Below are positions 29,316 through 39,085 of a DNA stretch of 64,000 nt, piece after piece. This DNA comes from Bacillus sp. V3B (GTDB lineage Bacteria > Bacillota > Bacilli > Bacillales > Cytobacillaceae): contig NZ_JAETXM010000002.1 in NCBI RefSeq assembly GCF_024494465.1, positions 186,001-250,000 of the forward strand, given 5' to 3'. The notes beneath the pieces are model-generated. The model saw only the letters and a program-made list of their open reading frames with translations, had not been told where the DNA came from and made no database searches. Each line of letters opens with the position of its first letter. Within the stretch, counting starts at the first letter, position 1. A program made the translations under genes and the position numbers.

Positions 29316-29630
29316 TTAGTTCAATTTTTCAATAAACTGTTCGATTTGTTCCTGTGTTTTTCGGTCTTTACTAACAAAACGACCTAATTCACGACCATCT
29401 TCAAAAGCAAGAAAACTTGGAATTCCAAAGACGTCCTGTTCAATGCATAAATCAATAAATTGATCACGATCTACATGAACGAATGTATAGTCACCGTATT
29501 TTTCTTCTACTTCTGGCATAAATGGATCGATAAACCGACAATCACCACACCAGTCTGCAGAAAATAAAAAGATATGTTTACCATTATCACGTAGATCAGC
29601 AAATTGTTCAATTGATTCAAGGTTTTTCAA
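29316..29630 (-). CDS. ytpP: YtpP, thioredoxin-like protein
   Basis: 104 aa, a compact thioredoxin fold. The active site is WCGDC (about residues 27-31) and the cis-proline loop GIPS lies near 73-76. Probably a cytoplasmic disulfide reductase; the CGDC motif differs from the CGPC of TrxA, so redox potential and partners probably differ. GGAGG precedes ATG 29630. Same neighbours as B. subtilis ytpP (ytpQ, ytoP). Confidence 0.92.
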   Translation of the reverse strand: MKNLESIEQFADLRDNGKHIFLFSADWCGDCRFIDPFMPEVEEKYGDYTFVHVDRDQFIDLCIEQDVFGIPSFLAFEDGRELGRFVSKDRKTQEQIEQFIEKLN

Positions 29631-29713
29631 TACATTCTCCTCCAGTAATTATTCATTAAGGTACTCTGATTTTAACAGACTTAAACAAGTTGGACCAATA
29701 AAACGCAATGTAG

Positions 29714-30139
29714 TTATTTTAACACGCGTGTTGATTTATTAAACTCCTTCAATAAATTGGGTAATACTTGCGAAATAATTTTTAGTGGTTCACTAGATTT
29801 TTGTATTAAACAAAGCATCATTCCACCTTCAATAGAAGCGGTCATCATGAGAGCAATGGAATGAACACTTTCTTTCGAAAACCCTTCTTCTACTAACTTG
29901 TTCGAATAAATCCCTTGAATCTTTATGTAAAGATCCGAACAAGCATTTCGGACCGGTTCACTTAGTGATGCCATTTCACTAACCATGCTACTAAATGTAT
30001 AACCAGCAATCGTACCTTCTCGATCAAAGTCGGCTACTCATTTTTCAATCATCTTCTTTGTGGCTTCTTGAGTAGTTTGATATCGTTGGAAAATATCCTC
30101 GATGTCCGTAGTAATCGCTTCATTTTTCGTATTACCCAT
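29714..30139 (-). pseudogene. Remnant of a TetR-family regulator
   Basis: One frame encodes [20 protein letters not shown], breaks at a TGA (30038-30040) exactly where such proteins have Trp in MIEKW, then continues to VADFDREGTIAG, MASLSEPVRNACSDLY and an ordinary TetR C-terminal ligand-binding half. The N-terminal helix-turn-helix is absent; the upstream part runs into the end of ytoP. Both losses suggest a dead gene. The 90-residue open part after the stop (29714-29986) has no convincing ribosome site. Confidence 0.8.
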
Positions 30140-31205
30140 TTTGCAGAATCGTATTTAATGTGGTTTGATCAGATGCCTTCACTAATTTAATGACTAATTC
30201 TTTTGCGGCGGCATAGTCATCTACATGAATAATGCTTGCAGGCGTGTGAATGTAACGAGAACAGATTCCAATCACCGCACTTGGGACACCTTCATTCGAT
30301 AGATGAACACGCCCTGCATCTGTACCCCCTTGTGATACAAAGTACTGATAGCGGATATCATTCTGCTCAGCAGTGTCGAGGACAAATTCCCTCATCCCAC
30401 GATGAGTGACCATTGTTCGATCAAAGATCCTTAATAAAGTCCCTTTTCCCAGTTGTCCAAATTCAGTCTTATTCCCTGATGCATCATTCGCTGGACTAGC
30501 GTCAAGTGCATAGAAAAGATCAGGCTTAATCATGCCCGCCGCGGTTTGTGCTCCTCTTAAACCAACTTCTTCTTGAACAGTAGCACCGGAATAAAGAATA
30601 TTGGGCAATGTTTCACCTTGGAGTTCTTCAAGGAGCTCAATTGCTAATCCACAGCCATACCGATTATCCCACGCTTTTGCCATAATTTTCTTGTTATTGG
30701 CCATCGGCGTAAAAGAACATACTGGCACAATTTGTTGTCCTGGCTTTATTCCGATCTTAACTGCATCATCTCGATCATCCGCACCAATATCAATCAACAT
30801 ATTTTTGATTTCCATCGGCTTTTTTCGTTGTTCCTCATCAAGAAGATGTGGAGGAATTGATCCAATAACTCCTGGAACTGGACCGTTATTTGTCATAATT
30901 TCAACTGTTTGTGCGAGCATAACTTGGCTCCACCAACCGCCTAGCGTTTGAAAGCGAATCATCCCGTTGTCTGTAATCGAAGTAACCATAAAGCCAACTT
31001 CATCCATATGACCGGCAACCATGACAGTTGGACCCTTTTCGTCTCCCCTTTTCACACCGAAGATACTGCCTAACTTATCTTGAATAATTTCGTCTGTATA
31101 CTGACCTAACTGCTCGCGCATAAAATTGCGAACAACATGTTCATTCCCTGATGTACCTGGAAGTTCTGTTAACGTTTTAAAAAGTTGTAATGTTTTTTCG
31201 TTCAT
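30132..31205 (-). CDS. ytoP: M42-family aminopeptidase YtoP
   Basis: 357 aa. M42 glutamyl/deblocking aminopeptidase features are visible: GTSGNE near the N-terminus, [13 protein letters not shown] (His metal ligand and Asp, about residues 62-74), AWDNRYGC (metal-bridging Asp), [13 protein letters not shown] (general base Glu and ligand) and a late QGGTDAG. These enzymes form large cytoplasmic tetrahedral complexes that trim peptides with two metals. GAGGAG lies 9 nt before the ATG. Its stop overlaps the dead TetR frame. Confidence 0.93.
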   Translation of the reverse strand: MNEKTLQLFKTLTELPGTSGNEHVVRNFMREQLGQYTDEIIQDKLGSIFGVKRGDEKGPTVMVAGHMDEVGFMVTSITDNGMIRFQTLGGWWSQVMLAQTVEIMTNNGPVPGVIGSIPPHLLDEEQRKKPMEIKNMLIDIGADDRDDAVKIGIKPGQQIVPVCSFTPMANNKKIMAKAWDNRYGCGLAIELLEELQGETLPNILYSGATVQEEVGLRGAQTAAGMIKPDLFYALDASPANDASGNKTEFGQLGKGTLLRIFDRTMVTHRGMREFVLDTAEQNDIRYQYFVSQGGTDAGRVHLSNEGVPSAVIGICSRYIHTPASIIHVDDYAAAKELVIKLVKASDQTTLNTILQNG

Positions 31206-31394
31206 ACAAACACACTCCTCTATTATTGATCTATATGTAGTCTACTTCTCTCTTTCATATTACAGAACTTTCTCTAACTTCTCCATTTTTCTACAAGAAA
31301 GTATTCCCCTAATCACGATATCTTACGAATGATCAATATTTCTGATAGTATATTAAAAAGAATATATAGTTATTTTTAAAAAGGAGGTTCAATC

Positions 31395-31706
31395 ATGAAT
31401 TGGAAAACCTTTCTCACAGGTATAGGTACAGGTCTAGTAGCTGGACTTGTCCTACGGGATGCTATCGCTAAAAATCAGAGGATTACGGCTGAAAAAGCTT
31501 TAGCGAATGCAAAAACAGCATTTAAAAAACATGGTCCCATCCAAGGATCATGGATTCAAATGGAAAAACAACCCTATACAAAGTCACTTCTTCAATATGA
31601 AGTCTATATTGGAGGAATTTCAAGGCTTGTTAACGACCAAACAGAGCAGTATGAATTTATCGTTGACACCGTAACAGGAGCCATTCTTGACGCTTATTTA
31701 CTTTAA
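31395..31706 (+). CDS. ytzB: YtzB, PepSY-domain protein
   Basis: 103 aa. A short hydrophobic start (FLTGIGTGLVAGLVLRDAI) is a likely membrane anchor, and a PepSY-like module follows (YTKSLLQYEVYIGGISRLV ... YEFIVDTVTGAIL). Isolated PepSY proteins are thought to bind or inhibit peptidases; no partner is known. AAGGAGG lies 8 nt upstream. Same place as in B. subtilis, between ytoP and ytnP. Confidence 0.88.
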   Translation: MNWKTFLTGIGTGLVAGLVLRDAIAKNQRITAEKALANAKTAFKKHGPIQGSWIQMEKQPYTKSLLQYEVYIGGISRLVNDQTEQYEFIVDTVTGAILDAYLL

Positions 31707-31733
31707 AAAATCCCCATTCAAGGGGATTTTTTT
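31705..31733 (+). terminator. Terminator after ytzB
   Basis: AAAAAATCCCC and GGGGATTTTTTT with a 6-nt loop, directly at the stop codon. Confidence 0.88.
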
Positions 31734-31736
31734 ATG

Positions 31737-31819
31737 AGGCTCTGTTAAACCATGTGGTTGATGGTCTAATAAATTTGATGTATGTGGCCATTTAGCAGTA
31801 ATGATCATTAACACAGCCT
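31737..31819. repeat. Family B (MITE-like) repeat, internally shortened copy
   Basis: AGGCTCTGTTAAA at the left and TTAACACAGCCT at the right form an 11-12-bp terminal inverted repeat. Only 83 bp long, it keeps the ends and the TGTATGTGGCC-like core but lacks about 50 bp of the full copies. Confidence 0.65.
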
Positions 31820-31829
31820 TTTATTAAAA

Positions 31830-32666
31830 TCATTCCCTCTTCATTTCACCTGTCACATTTCCTTCTTGATCCCACTTGATAGCACGGTAAAATGCATCAT
31901 GATAAAATACAAACCATGCTTTTCGATCAAGTCCATATTGAAGCCATTTTTGTTTTGCAGCTATTGAATCCATTGGATAGTCATCATACGCAAGCACCCA
32001 TAAAACATTTTGATGAGCATGTGTCGGCATAATATCTGCCATATGAATAACCGTTTCATCCTCATCCTCAATCACTAAAATACAATGCCCGTCACTATGT
32101 CCACCAGTATGAATCAATTTTATGGCTTCCAATACCCATTCGTTCTTAAACACTTCGACTTGCTCTTGAATGGCTTCCCAATTTTCCTTCCAATATGTAT
32201 TTTTAGAACGTATATTCGGTTGTCTCATCGCATTCCATTCAATTTCATTCACGATAATTTTAGCATGTGGAAACACGGAAACATATTGATCTTCTTTAAA
32301 CTTTGTCAGTCCACAAGCATGGTCAAAATGCAAATGAGTCATTAATACATAATCAATGTCCCTAGTCGTTAAACCAAGTTTTTCAAGTTGTTCCTCTAGG
32401 TTTGGCTCCTCATGAACACCATAATTTCGTTTTTGTTTATCGGTTAACTTTCCATTACCCATCCCTGTATCAACAAGAAAATTTTTCCCTTTCATTTGAA
32501 TGAAAATTGGATCCGTTCTTAGTTCGATCTGATTTTTTTCATTACAAGGATATTTCTTTTCCCATAATGGCTTTGGAACAACACCAAACATGGCTCCACC
32601 GTCCATATTATTGACCCCACCATTTAGCCATGTCAACTTTATATTGGGTAACTGTAATGTTTCCAC
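31830..32666 (-). CDS. ytnP: YtnP, metallo-beta-lactamase-fold lactonase
   Basis: 278 aa. The metal motif [10 protein letters not shown] (HxHxDH) and later GGHSDGH are clear. The [15 protein letters not shown] start and [10 protein letters not shown] segment are specific to YtnP, described in B. subtilis as a quorum-quenching lactonase that interferes with Streptomyces signalling. Likely cytoplasmic. GTG 32666 is chosen: GGAGG is 7 nt upstream and the protein then begins [13 protein letters not shown]. The upstream TTG would lie before the ribosome site. Confidence 0.93.
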   Translation of the reverse strand: METLQLPNIKLTWLNGGVNNMDGGAMFGVVPKPLWEKKYPCNEKNQIELRTDPIFIQMKGKNFLVDTGMGNGKLTDKQKRNYGVHEEPNLEEQLEKLGLTTRDIDYVLMTHLHFDHACGLTKFKEDQYVSVFPHAKIIVNEIEWNAMRQPNIRSKNTYWKENWEAIQEQVEVFKNEWVLEAIKLIHTGGHSDGHCILVIEDEDETVIHMADIMPTHAHQNVLWVLAYDDYPMDSIAAKQKWLQYGLDRKAWFVFYHDAFYRAIKWDQEGNVTGEMKRE

Positions 32667-32828
32667 GATTAGACCTCCATTATTCAAATGAAATTATTCT
32701 TATGTTTAATTTATATAACTATTTATAAAATTACAAATATTTTATACGCATTACTTTTTATCTCTACTCGTTTCTAACTATTTTTAAGCATGCTCTACTC
32801 AATGTTATTGAATCGGCTAGAACCCAGA

Positions 32829-32862
32829 AAAAAGAGGCTGACTCAAAAGCAGCCTCTTTTCT
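32829..32862 (-). terminator. Terminator after trmB
   Basis: AAAAGAGGCTG and CAGCCTCTTTT enclose an ACTCAAAAG-type loop just past the trmB stop. Confidence 0.85.
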
Positions 32863-32867
32863 CTCTA

Positions 32868-33506
32868 TTATTGATATTGAACTTCACAACGATAGATTCG
32901 ATTTCCTCTTTCTGAAAACTTCTCTTCGTATTCCGTCATGATATTCCCTTCAAAATTACTCTGATGCAAGTCAAGACTTACATATTTCAACAATAATCCA
33001 TAGGCAGAAAAGCTCATTAATGAGTATTCAAATAAACCTTGATTATCGGTTTTAAAATGAATTTCACCCTGATTGGGAAGAATATCTTCATACAGCTTCA
33101 AGAAGCTACTATACGTCAAACGACGTTTTTCATGACGTGTTTTTGGCCATGGATCAGAAAAGTTCAAGTATACTCTAGAAACTTCTCCTTTTGAGAAATA
33201 CAAAGGCAAATTAGCTGCATCCGCATTTAGTAACTTTACGTTTGGAAGCTCTGCTTCAATCAGTCGGTCAAGAGCAGATACAATAACACTCTCTTGTAAT
33301 TCAACACCTAAATAATTAATATCTGGATTTGATCTTGCCATTTCAGTCACAAAACGACCTTTTCCCATACCAATTTCGATGTGAACAGGTTGATCCTTTT
33401 CATAGACGGATCCCCACTTTCCTTTTAACTGTTCGGGATTAGAAATGACATATTGCGGGTACTGCTGAATTTTATCCTTTGCCCAAGGTTTGTGTCTTAA
33501 ACGCAT
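32868..33506 (-). CDS. trmB: tRNA (guanine-N7-)-methyltransferase
   Basis: 212 aa. The MRLRHKPWA start, SAM motif EIGMGKGRF (about residues 43-51), LGVELQ and [16 protein letters not shown] are diagnostic of TrmB. It methylates G46 of tRNAs using SAM, as a monomer or dimer in bacilli. AGGGGTG lies 5 nt before the ATG. Same neighbours (ytnP, ytzH) as in B. subtilis. Confidence 0.97.
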   Translation of the reverse strand: MRLRHKPWAKDKIQQYPQYVISNPEQLKGKWGSVYEKDQPVHIEIGMGKGRFVTEMARSNPDINYLGVELQESVIVSALDRLIEAELPNVKLLNADAANLPLYFSKGEVSRVYLNFSDPWPKTRHEKRRLTYSSFLKLYEDILPNQGEIHFKTDNQGLFEYSLMSFSAYGLLLKYVSLDLHQSNFEGNIMTEYEEKFSERGNRIYRCEVQYQ

Positions 33507-33700
33507 GGTAACACCCCTATATAAAATATTTCTTTTTTGTTCAGTAACCTTATTAATACTATTATTAATTCCCTACTATCTTAAACAAGGTCTAAAATAA
33601 TTCCACTTAGCATGAATAAATTGAAAAAGAACTCACAAAATAAATCGTGAATTCTCCTTTTATATTTGCCCGAGGAGTTTAACAGAAAGGATGTTTTATC

Positions 33701-33979
33701 ATGCCACTTCAGTATCAGGATCAAGTAAATTTATTAAAGGATATTTTAACTAACCATCAGACAGATTGTTGTGGTTCTGTGTCTGAGTGCGAACAATTAG
33801 AACGCATAATCAAATCATTAATGGTTAATTCGAATATCGATCAAAATAGTAAGCAAGTTCTAGATCAAATTTATTCATATAGTCATAATGGTGTTGGTTC
33901 AGCCAACTTAGATGAGCATATTGAATCCCATCAACAGCAATTATCCCAATGGGTTAACAACATTGATCAATTTTCATAA
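33701..33979 (+). CDS. ytzH: YtzH-like small protein
   Basis: 92 aa, acidic and Gln-rich, no membrane segment. It has a Cys-Cys pair (TDCCGSVSECEQLERI). Length, content and location between trmB and ytmP match B. subtilis YtzH; no function is known. AGAAAGGATG is the ribosome site. Its end overlaps the ytmP end by 6 bp on the opposite strand, and no terminator separates them. Confidence 0.85.
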   Translation: MPLQYQDQVNLLKDILTNHQTDCCGSVSECEQLERIIKSLMVNSNIDQNSKQVLDQIYSYSHNGVGSANLDEHIESHQQQLSQWVNNIDQFS

Positions 33980-34753
33980 TAAAAGATATTGATCCAACAT
34001 AAGAATCCATTTATTCATTTCCTCTAAACGGGATTTATTTTTATGCCATTGGATCGAATTTAGCGTCTCAGCCAACACATACCATTTCATTCGTAAGATC
34101 AAGCTATCAGTTAATGGAATACCATAAAGCTCTAGCCAACTTTCCCAATCATTTCGTGGTATGTACCAATATAATAAAGTACCAACATCAATGGCCGGGT
34201 CCCCAACCACTGCACCATCCCAATCAATTAAATACAACTGGTTGTTTTCATCTAGCAGCCAGTTGTTATGATTGACGTCACAATGACATACGACTGTATC
34301 CTCATAGTAAATTCCATCCAAATTTTCTTCAAGGAATACGAGTGAATCTTTTACAGAATTCAACTCAAGAATATTCTTATCTAATTCTTGTTTTAAATTT
34401 TGCAGAATTTTTACAGGCTGCACAGGAGTTTTTCCGAGACGTTTTAGCATACTTAGTAATGGCTTTGAATTATGGATTTTTTTGAGGAGCTTAGCCACAT
34501 TTTCCTGGTTCATTTCTGAGGACTGAAGTTCCCGACCATTCAACCATTGCTGCGCTGTAAAAACATCACCGGTTTCCAATCTTTTTGTCCATATAAGCTT
34601 AGGAACGATTCCTTCCGCTGATAGGCTCGCCAAAAATGGAGAAGTGTTGCGTTTTAGAAAATATTGATTTTCTTCGTGCTGTGCATAAAAGGCTTCCCCG
34701 GTTGCTCCGCCTGCGGGAACAATCTCCCAATCATGTCCAAAAAAGTGTTCCAA
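33974..34753 (-). CDS. ytmP: YtmP, aminoglycoside-phosphotransferase-fold kinase
   Basis: 259 aa. Kinase-like motifs are VVCHCDVNHNNWLL (catalytic Asp in HxDxxxxN) and LIDWDGAVVGDPAIDVGTL (Mg-binding Asp). Proteins of this family phosphorylate small alcohols such as thiamine, choline or sugars; the substrate of YtmP is not established. TTG 34753 follows AGGTGAA at 6 nt. It partners amyX downstream on the minus strand, so a link to glycogen or sugar use is possible but speculative. Confidence 0.88.
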   Translation of the reverse strand: MEHFFGHDWEIVPAGGATGEAFYAQHEENQYFLKRNTSPFLASLSAEGIVPKLIWTKRLETGDVFTAQQWLNGRELQSSEMNQENVAKLLKKIHNSKPLLSMLKRLGKTPVQPVKILQNLKQELDKNILELNSVKDSLVFLEENLDGIYYEDTVVCHCDVNHNNWLLDENNQLYLIDWDGAVVGDPAIDVGTLLYWYIPRNDWESWLELYGIPLTDSLILRMKWYVLAETLNSIQWHKNKSRLEEMNKWILMLDQYLLL

Positions 34754-34786
34754 TGCTGTTCACCTGCAATTTCTGTTTACTGCTTG

Positions 34787-34884
34787 AAAAGCGCAAGCGC
34801 CTTGGCTACAGAACGCCAACTAAAAGTCGCTACGTCCTTATTATCTTCGTCGGCACTTATATATCCTATATGGCGAAGCTAGAC
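34787..34884 (+). repeat. Family A dispersed repeat
   Basis: Starts AAAAGCGCAAGCGCCTTGG and ends GGCGAAGCTAGAC. The middle part differs from the long copies (AACGCCAACTAAAAG, then CTTCGTCGGCACTTATAT). Confidence 0.75.
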
Positions 34885-35037
34885 TTGTTATCTAACTTCA
34901 GACAGGTATACTTTCATATTAGATAAAAAAGACAGCTATTGAACAATAATATTTTACAATAGCCATCTTATAAATTCTATCGTCACATGGAAGGTCCGTC
35001 AAGAGTATCCTCATGTTTTCAGCATTCATTTTAACAT

Positions 35038-37185
35038 TCATTCCCCAAATAACACATATGAACTAACTGCTTTTAATCTGATTTTATGATTATTCACTCG
35101 GTAAATTGGCGAAACCCCGCTTATATCTTCATTTGCTAGTACATTCCAGCTCCCATCAGGTAAATCAATCTCTTCTTCCATCTTCATAGGATTAATGAGA
35201 ACGATAATAGATTGGCACGGGCCATATTTCCCTACATCTTGAAGAATCCAACCAATGAGTGGCTTTTTCAAAGGGAGAAAACGAATATGTTTCCGAATAA
35301 GAGCAGCTGTCGGAAGGCGAAAAGCACGATGAGATTTCCGAATAGCAATTATTCCTTTCACATATTCTACATGTTGATCATATTCATTTTTCCGATCCCA
35401 ATCAAGCTGATTAATTTCATTTGGTGATTGATAACTATTCCCGATACCTTTTTTTGTACGAAAAAATTCCTGACCGCTGTGAAGAAATGGAGTCCCTTGT
35501 GCAAGGATAACCATCGTGGTGGCGAGACGATGATATTTTTTCCTAATTTCCTCTTCTTCATCCGGAAAACAGACAACCAGTTTATCCCATAATGTATGGT
35601 TATCGTGTGACTCTACATAATTCACACTTTGGTTAGGTTCATCAAATAACCCTTCTGCTGGATTTCCAAGTCCAACACTCCCTGCTATTACTTGGATCGC
35701 TGACCCATAATAATGTTCATTTCCGAATGCATAGCCTAAGTCATAAAGGTTAAACGTACTTCCTTTAATACAATCGCGAAACCAATCATTAAACTGACCG
35801 ATTCGTGGTAAATCTGTTTGATTGTGAATATTAGCTTTTTTTTCAAGCGGCAAGGGGGTGTTTAAATCCCACCCTTCCCCGATAATCAATATAGAGGGAT
35901 CAATCTGGTCAACTACGTTTCTAATTTCTTTCATTGTAACCGTATCCAAAATACCCATTAAATCAAAACGAAAGCCGTCAACATCATATTCTTTAAGCCA
36001 ATAAAGAACTGAATCAACGATAAACTTCCGTACCATTTTCTTCTCTGAAGCGATATCATTTCCTACACCGGTTCCATTTGATGGCATTCCATGTTTATCA
36101 TGACGGAAGTAGTAACCAGGGATAATTTTTTCAAAAGAGGAGGTTTCTCTTTCATACACATGATTGTAGACAACATCTAAAATCACGCGAATTTCATTTT
36201 GATGGAGGGTATCAATCAATGATTTTAATTCGTTTATTCGTTTATAAGGGTCATTAGGGTCCAGACTATAGCTTCCATCTGGAACATTGTAATGTAGCGG
36301 GTTGTAGCCCCAGTTATAATCATTCTTCTCACCAAGTTCATCCACCCCCACAAAATCATAAAGTGGAAGGAATTCTATATGAGTAATACCGAGACTTTTT
36401 ATATAGGAGAGGGAAGTTGGACTCCCATTGGAGCCTTTTGTATCGATTTCAGCGGCACCTGTATACATTCCTTTATGCAAAACACCGCTGTTTGGATGTA
36501 TCGTCAAGTCCCTTATATGTGTTTCGTAAATAACGCTATCAACTGCATGCTCCAACGGGGACAAGGGCCGTTTAGGAAACGTTGTTTTTGTTAAATCAAT
36601 AACAACGCCTTCCGTTCCATTAGCTGTTACCGCAACAGCATAAGGGTCGACCGCTTCCTTCCATTGCAGATTCACACATACTAAATACGTATAGCGAAAT
36701 TTTTCAACATCACGCTTAACTATTGCCGTCCAAATTCCTTTATCCCCTTTTATTAAATCAATGGTTTCTTGATTGCTTTCATCAGGGGACGTCAACTTAA
36801 GTTTTACTTCCGTTGCAGTTGGTGCCCATAACGTAAAGATGGTTTCGTTTGGTTGATAACAAACCCCTAACTCTCCATCATAATAGAATGTTTCATCAAA
36901 TCGATCGGTTCTTGTCACGGCCCCCATTTGCAAGTCGGTTTTCCTTTGTAAAGCATCTTTTACCCAATAATGCCGACCTATTCTCACTTCTTCTTGTGTA
37001 TGACAAACATATTTCACAAACTCATCTAGGTCTATTTTCTCAACAATCATTAGCGGTATTTCTTCATCATCACATTCTAATAGAAAGGAGCTCATAACAT
37101 CGTGATTGTAGTCATGGGGGATTAGAATCGTAATTACATTCATCTCGTCTAAGTATGCTTGATAATCCCGTTCAATCGTAGTCAT
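35038..37185 (-). CDS. amyX: Pullulanase type I
   Basis: 715 aa, no signal peptide, so intracellular. An N-terminal portion (about 1-200) with a CBM48-like FTLWAPTATEVKLKL segment precedes the GH13 barrel. Its markers are YNWGYNPLHY (pullulanase-specific), DVVYNHVY, DGFRFDLMGI (nucleophile Asp), IIGEGWDL (acid/base Glu) and VESHDNHTLWDKL. It debranches alpha-1,6 links of glycogen and maltodextrins. AAGGAG lies 9 nt upstream. B. subtilis AmyX has about the same length and place. Confidence 0.96.
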   Translation of the reverse strand: MTTIERDYQAYLDEMNVITILIPHDYNHDVMSSFLLECDDEEIPLMIVEKIDLDEFVKYVCHTQEEVRIGRHYWVKDALQRKTDLQMGAVTRTDRFDETFYYDGELGVCYQPNETIFTLWAPTATEVKLKLTSPDESNQETIDLIKGDKGIWTAIVKRDVEKFRYTYLVCVNLQWKEAVDPYAVAVTANGTEGVVIDLTKTTFPKRPLSPLEHAVDSVIYETHIRDLTIHPNSGVLHKGMYTGAAEIDTKGSNGSPTSLSYIKSLGITHIEFLPLYDFVGVDELGEKNDYNWGYNPLHYNVPDGSYSLDPNDPYKRINELKSLIDTLHQNEIRVILDVVYNHVYERETSSFEKIIPGYYFRHDKHGMPSNGTGVGNDIASEKKMVRKFIVDSVLYWLKEYDVDGFRFDLMGILDTVTMKEIRNVVDQIDPSILIIGEGWDLNTPLPLEKKANIHNQTDLPRIGQFNDWFRDCIKGSTFNLYDLGYAFGNEHYYGSAIQVIAGSVGLGNPAEGLFDEPNQSVNYVESHDNHTLWDKLVVCFPDEEEEIRKKYHRLATTMVILAQGTPFLHSGQEFFRTKKGIGNSYQSPNEINQLDWDRKNEYDQHVEYVKGIIAIRKSHRAFRLPTAALIRKHIRFLPLKKPLIGWILQDVGKYGPCQSIIVLINPMKMEEEIDLPDGSWNVLANEDISGVSPIYRVNNHKIRLKAVSSYVLFGE

Positions 37186-37215
37186 TTGAATTCAACTCCT
37201 TCACTTCTTTAATAG

Positions 37216-37290
37216 AAAAGCGAAAACGCCCCGCTTACCCCCGATAAAGAAAACTCGTCGATTGGCGAGTCCCTAGGTGAAGACAGAGAC
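37216..37290 (+). repeat. Family A repeat, degenerate copy
   Basis: Starts AAAAGCGAAAACGCC and ends GGTGAAGACAGAGAC, with a CTCGTCGATTGGCGAG hairpin inside. It lies in the gap between the amyX start and the NERD-like gene end. Confidence 0.5.
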
Positions 37291-37335
37291 GTAATAAATG
37301 TTGATCAAAAACACGTACGCATGACGATAGAAAAC

Positions 37336-38310
37336 TTATTTCTTATCCACTACTTCCCACTCAATTCTTTTGATAGAAGATGTAGAACAAAATTGCAATA
37401 ATGCTTTGGCTCCCATAAGCTGCGTGTTTTTCAGCGGTGACTTTAAGCTACGTAATGAATGAAACCAATCTCCATATTGTCGCTGATCAACCAATTGAAC
37501 ATCTCGGGGTACTGCAGGGAAATCAATATATCCATTCCGTGAAAGTAAGACTTTATGGACCGGCAAATCGATTTCAAAATGTTTAAAGATATTTTTGACA
37601 ATTGTCTCTGTTCGATTTATAGCAATCACGGGGTTTACAATTATCTTTTCATTGTGATCATTTCTTACGTTCCAGAACTTTTTATTAGAACCCACGAATA
37701 CAGACGAATTTTGATCTTCAAGAAAAGTGATGCACCAGACCTCCGTCGGGCTGATTAAAATCGTCTCAACCTCAACCGTTGCTTTTTTCAATAAAAAAAC
37801 AGGCTGATATAACACGAGATACGTGTCAGGGAAACGCTGTAGAAAAAACTTTAAGTTTTCATCAAAAAAGAACTTTTTATTCACAAACGATTTTTCTGTT
37901 AATGTTGAGGTTGCCCATTTCATTTGGAAATCAAAAAGTTGGTTAAGAAACTGCTGTTTTAATTCTTCAATCGTTTCAGCCTGATGAGTGAAAGAAGGAA
38001 ATACATCAAGTTCTACTGAGTCTTTTTCAAAATCATGAACTGAAGGGCTTAGTTCCTGCTCGGTTTCTTTAGCAGATTTTCGGTTAAAGAGTGTTTTAAT
38101 TTTATTTAATAGCGGGTGCTTTTCTTCTACCTCCCATTCAATATTAGGTTGGTTCATTGGTGGAGAAAAAGTCTGTTTTTCAGGATTCCCCCAACTTTTT
38201 TGTAATTTCTCCCACTGTTGCTTTTTAAGTGTCACAAATCGTGAAGGGTAATGAAATATATTTTGTTCATACCGAGATGAATAATCTTGTAATTTAATTA
38301 ACTGTCCCAT
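37336..38310 (-). CDS. Probable NERD-domain protein
   Basis: 324 aa, cytoplasmic. The N-terminal third is charged and variable (KTLFNRKSAKETEQE). The C-terminal half has a pattern fitting a nuclease-related NERD domain: DTYLVLYQPVFLLKK, an ETILISPTEVWCITFLE beta stretch, FWNVRND, NPVIAINRTETIV and VHKVLLSRNGYIDF. No full nuclease motif is visible, so catalysis is unproven. ATG 38310 has AAGGAAG 6 nt upstream; the frame continues 19 codons further but into family A repeat sequence. I recall no B. subtilis gene in this slot. Confidence 0.6.
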   Translation of the reverse strand: MGQLIKLQDYSSRYEQNIFHYPSRFVTLKKQQWEKLQKSWGNPEKQTFSPPMNQPNIEWEVEEKHPLLNKIKTLFNRKSAKETEQELSPSVHDFEKDSVELDVFPSFTHQAETIEELKQQFLNQLFDFQMKWATSTLTEKSFVNKKFFFDENLKFFLQRFPDTYLVLYQPVFLLKKATVEVETILISPTEVWCITFLEDQNSSVFVGSNKKFWNVRNDHNEKIIVNPVIAINRTETIVKNIFKHFEIDLPVHKVLLSRNGYIDFPAVPRDVQLVDQRQYGDWFHSLRSLKSPLKNTQLMGAKALLQFCSTSSIKRIEWEVVDKK

Positions 38311-38366
38311 TATCATCTTCCTTACTATGGCTTCCGTTTCTCTCTGTCTAATTATCCCTTGTTCCA

Positions 38367-38518
38367 AAGGCGCTTCCGCTTTTTTATAGTCTAGCTCCAG
38401 CGCCTACCCCCTCGAGGTCACAAGCCAATCCTCCCAGAAAGGGAAAGAACACCTTTCCGTGAGGCTCGTCTTGTGCTATTCGGGGGTACCCAAGGCGCTT
38501 CCGCTTTTTTATAGTCTA
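38367..38518 (-). repeat. Family A repeat flanked by a 27-bp direct repeat
   Basis: An exact 27-bp sequence (AAGGCGCTTCCGC, then TTTTTTATAG and TCTA) occurs at 38367-38393 and again at 38492-38518. Between them lies a reversed family A unit ending GGCGCTGGAGCTAGACTAT on the minus strand. The right copy contains the stop codon of thpR. Confidence 0.8.
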
Positions 38519-39085
38519 TTCAACTAGTAGCGAAATGGTTGCAATCGGTTCATATTTTGGTGTCTTTTCTAGGTTTGTCTTATATAAAACAACCTCTTCT
38601 GCTATAAAGGACAGCGATTCAGTCTTAAAGGGATTATATTGTTCCAACCATTTGTGTTCAAATTCGGAACCCGTCCAATTACGCGCCAATGTGATATGAG
38701 GGGTAAACGGACGGGTCTCTAATGAAAAGCCAGCCTCTAAACAGGACTTAAAAACAAGTGATTGGAGGCTCTCGAGTTGCTTTTCTTGTGTAACAGAAGT
38801 CCAAAAGATCCGAGGTGCCTTCTTATTTCCAAAGATATTTAGACCTTGAATATGTAACGAAAAAGCTTTTACTTCTTTTATTGCCCTGTCGACTAACTCT
38901 ACTACTCCATCAAGGTTTTGTTTCTCAATAGCACCAAGAAAAGAAAGAGTAATATGATAATCCTCCATATGAACCCAGCGTTTAAAAGGGAAAAACTTTT
39001 TTACACTTGTTAACTGAGTATGAATTGACTGTTTTGTATAATCCGGTAATCGGATGGCCCAGAAATAATGCGGATTCTTTTCCAT
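38516..39085 (-). CDS. thpR: RNA 2',3'-cyclic phosphodiesterase (ThpR/YtlP)
   Basis: 189 aa, two-His (2H) phosphoesterase fold. Both HxT motifs are present: YHITLSFLG (about residues 43-51) and PHITLARNW (about 128-136). The family hydrolyses 2',3'-cyclic phosphates at RNA ends and can ligate tRNA halves in vitro. ATG 39085 has GTGAGGTG 4-5 nt upstream; the frame continues 17 codons upstream without support. The TAG stop lies in repeat-derived DNA, so the last residues may have been changed by the repeat. Confidence 0.92.
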   Translation of the reverse strand: MEKNPHYFWAIRLPDYTKQSIHTQLTSVKKFFPFKRWVHMEDYHITLSFLGAIEKQNLDGVVELVDRAIKEVKAFSLHIQGLNIFGNKKAPRIFWTSVTQEKQLESLQSLVFKSCLEAGFSLETRPFTPHITLARNWTGSEFEHKWLEQYNPFKTESLSFIAEEVVLYKTNLEKTPKYEPIATISLLVE

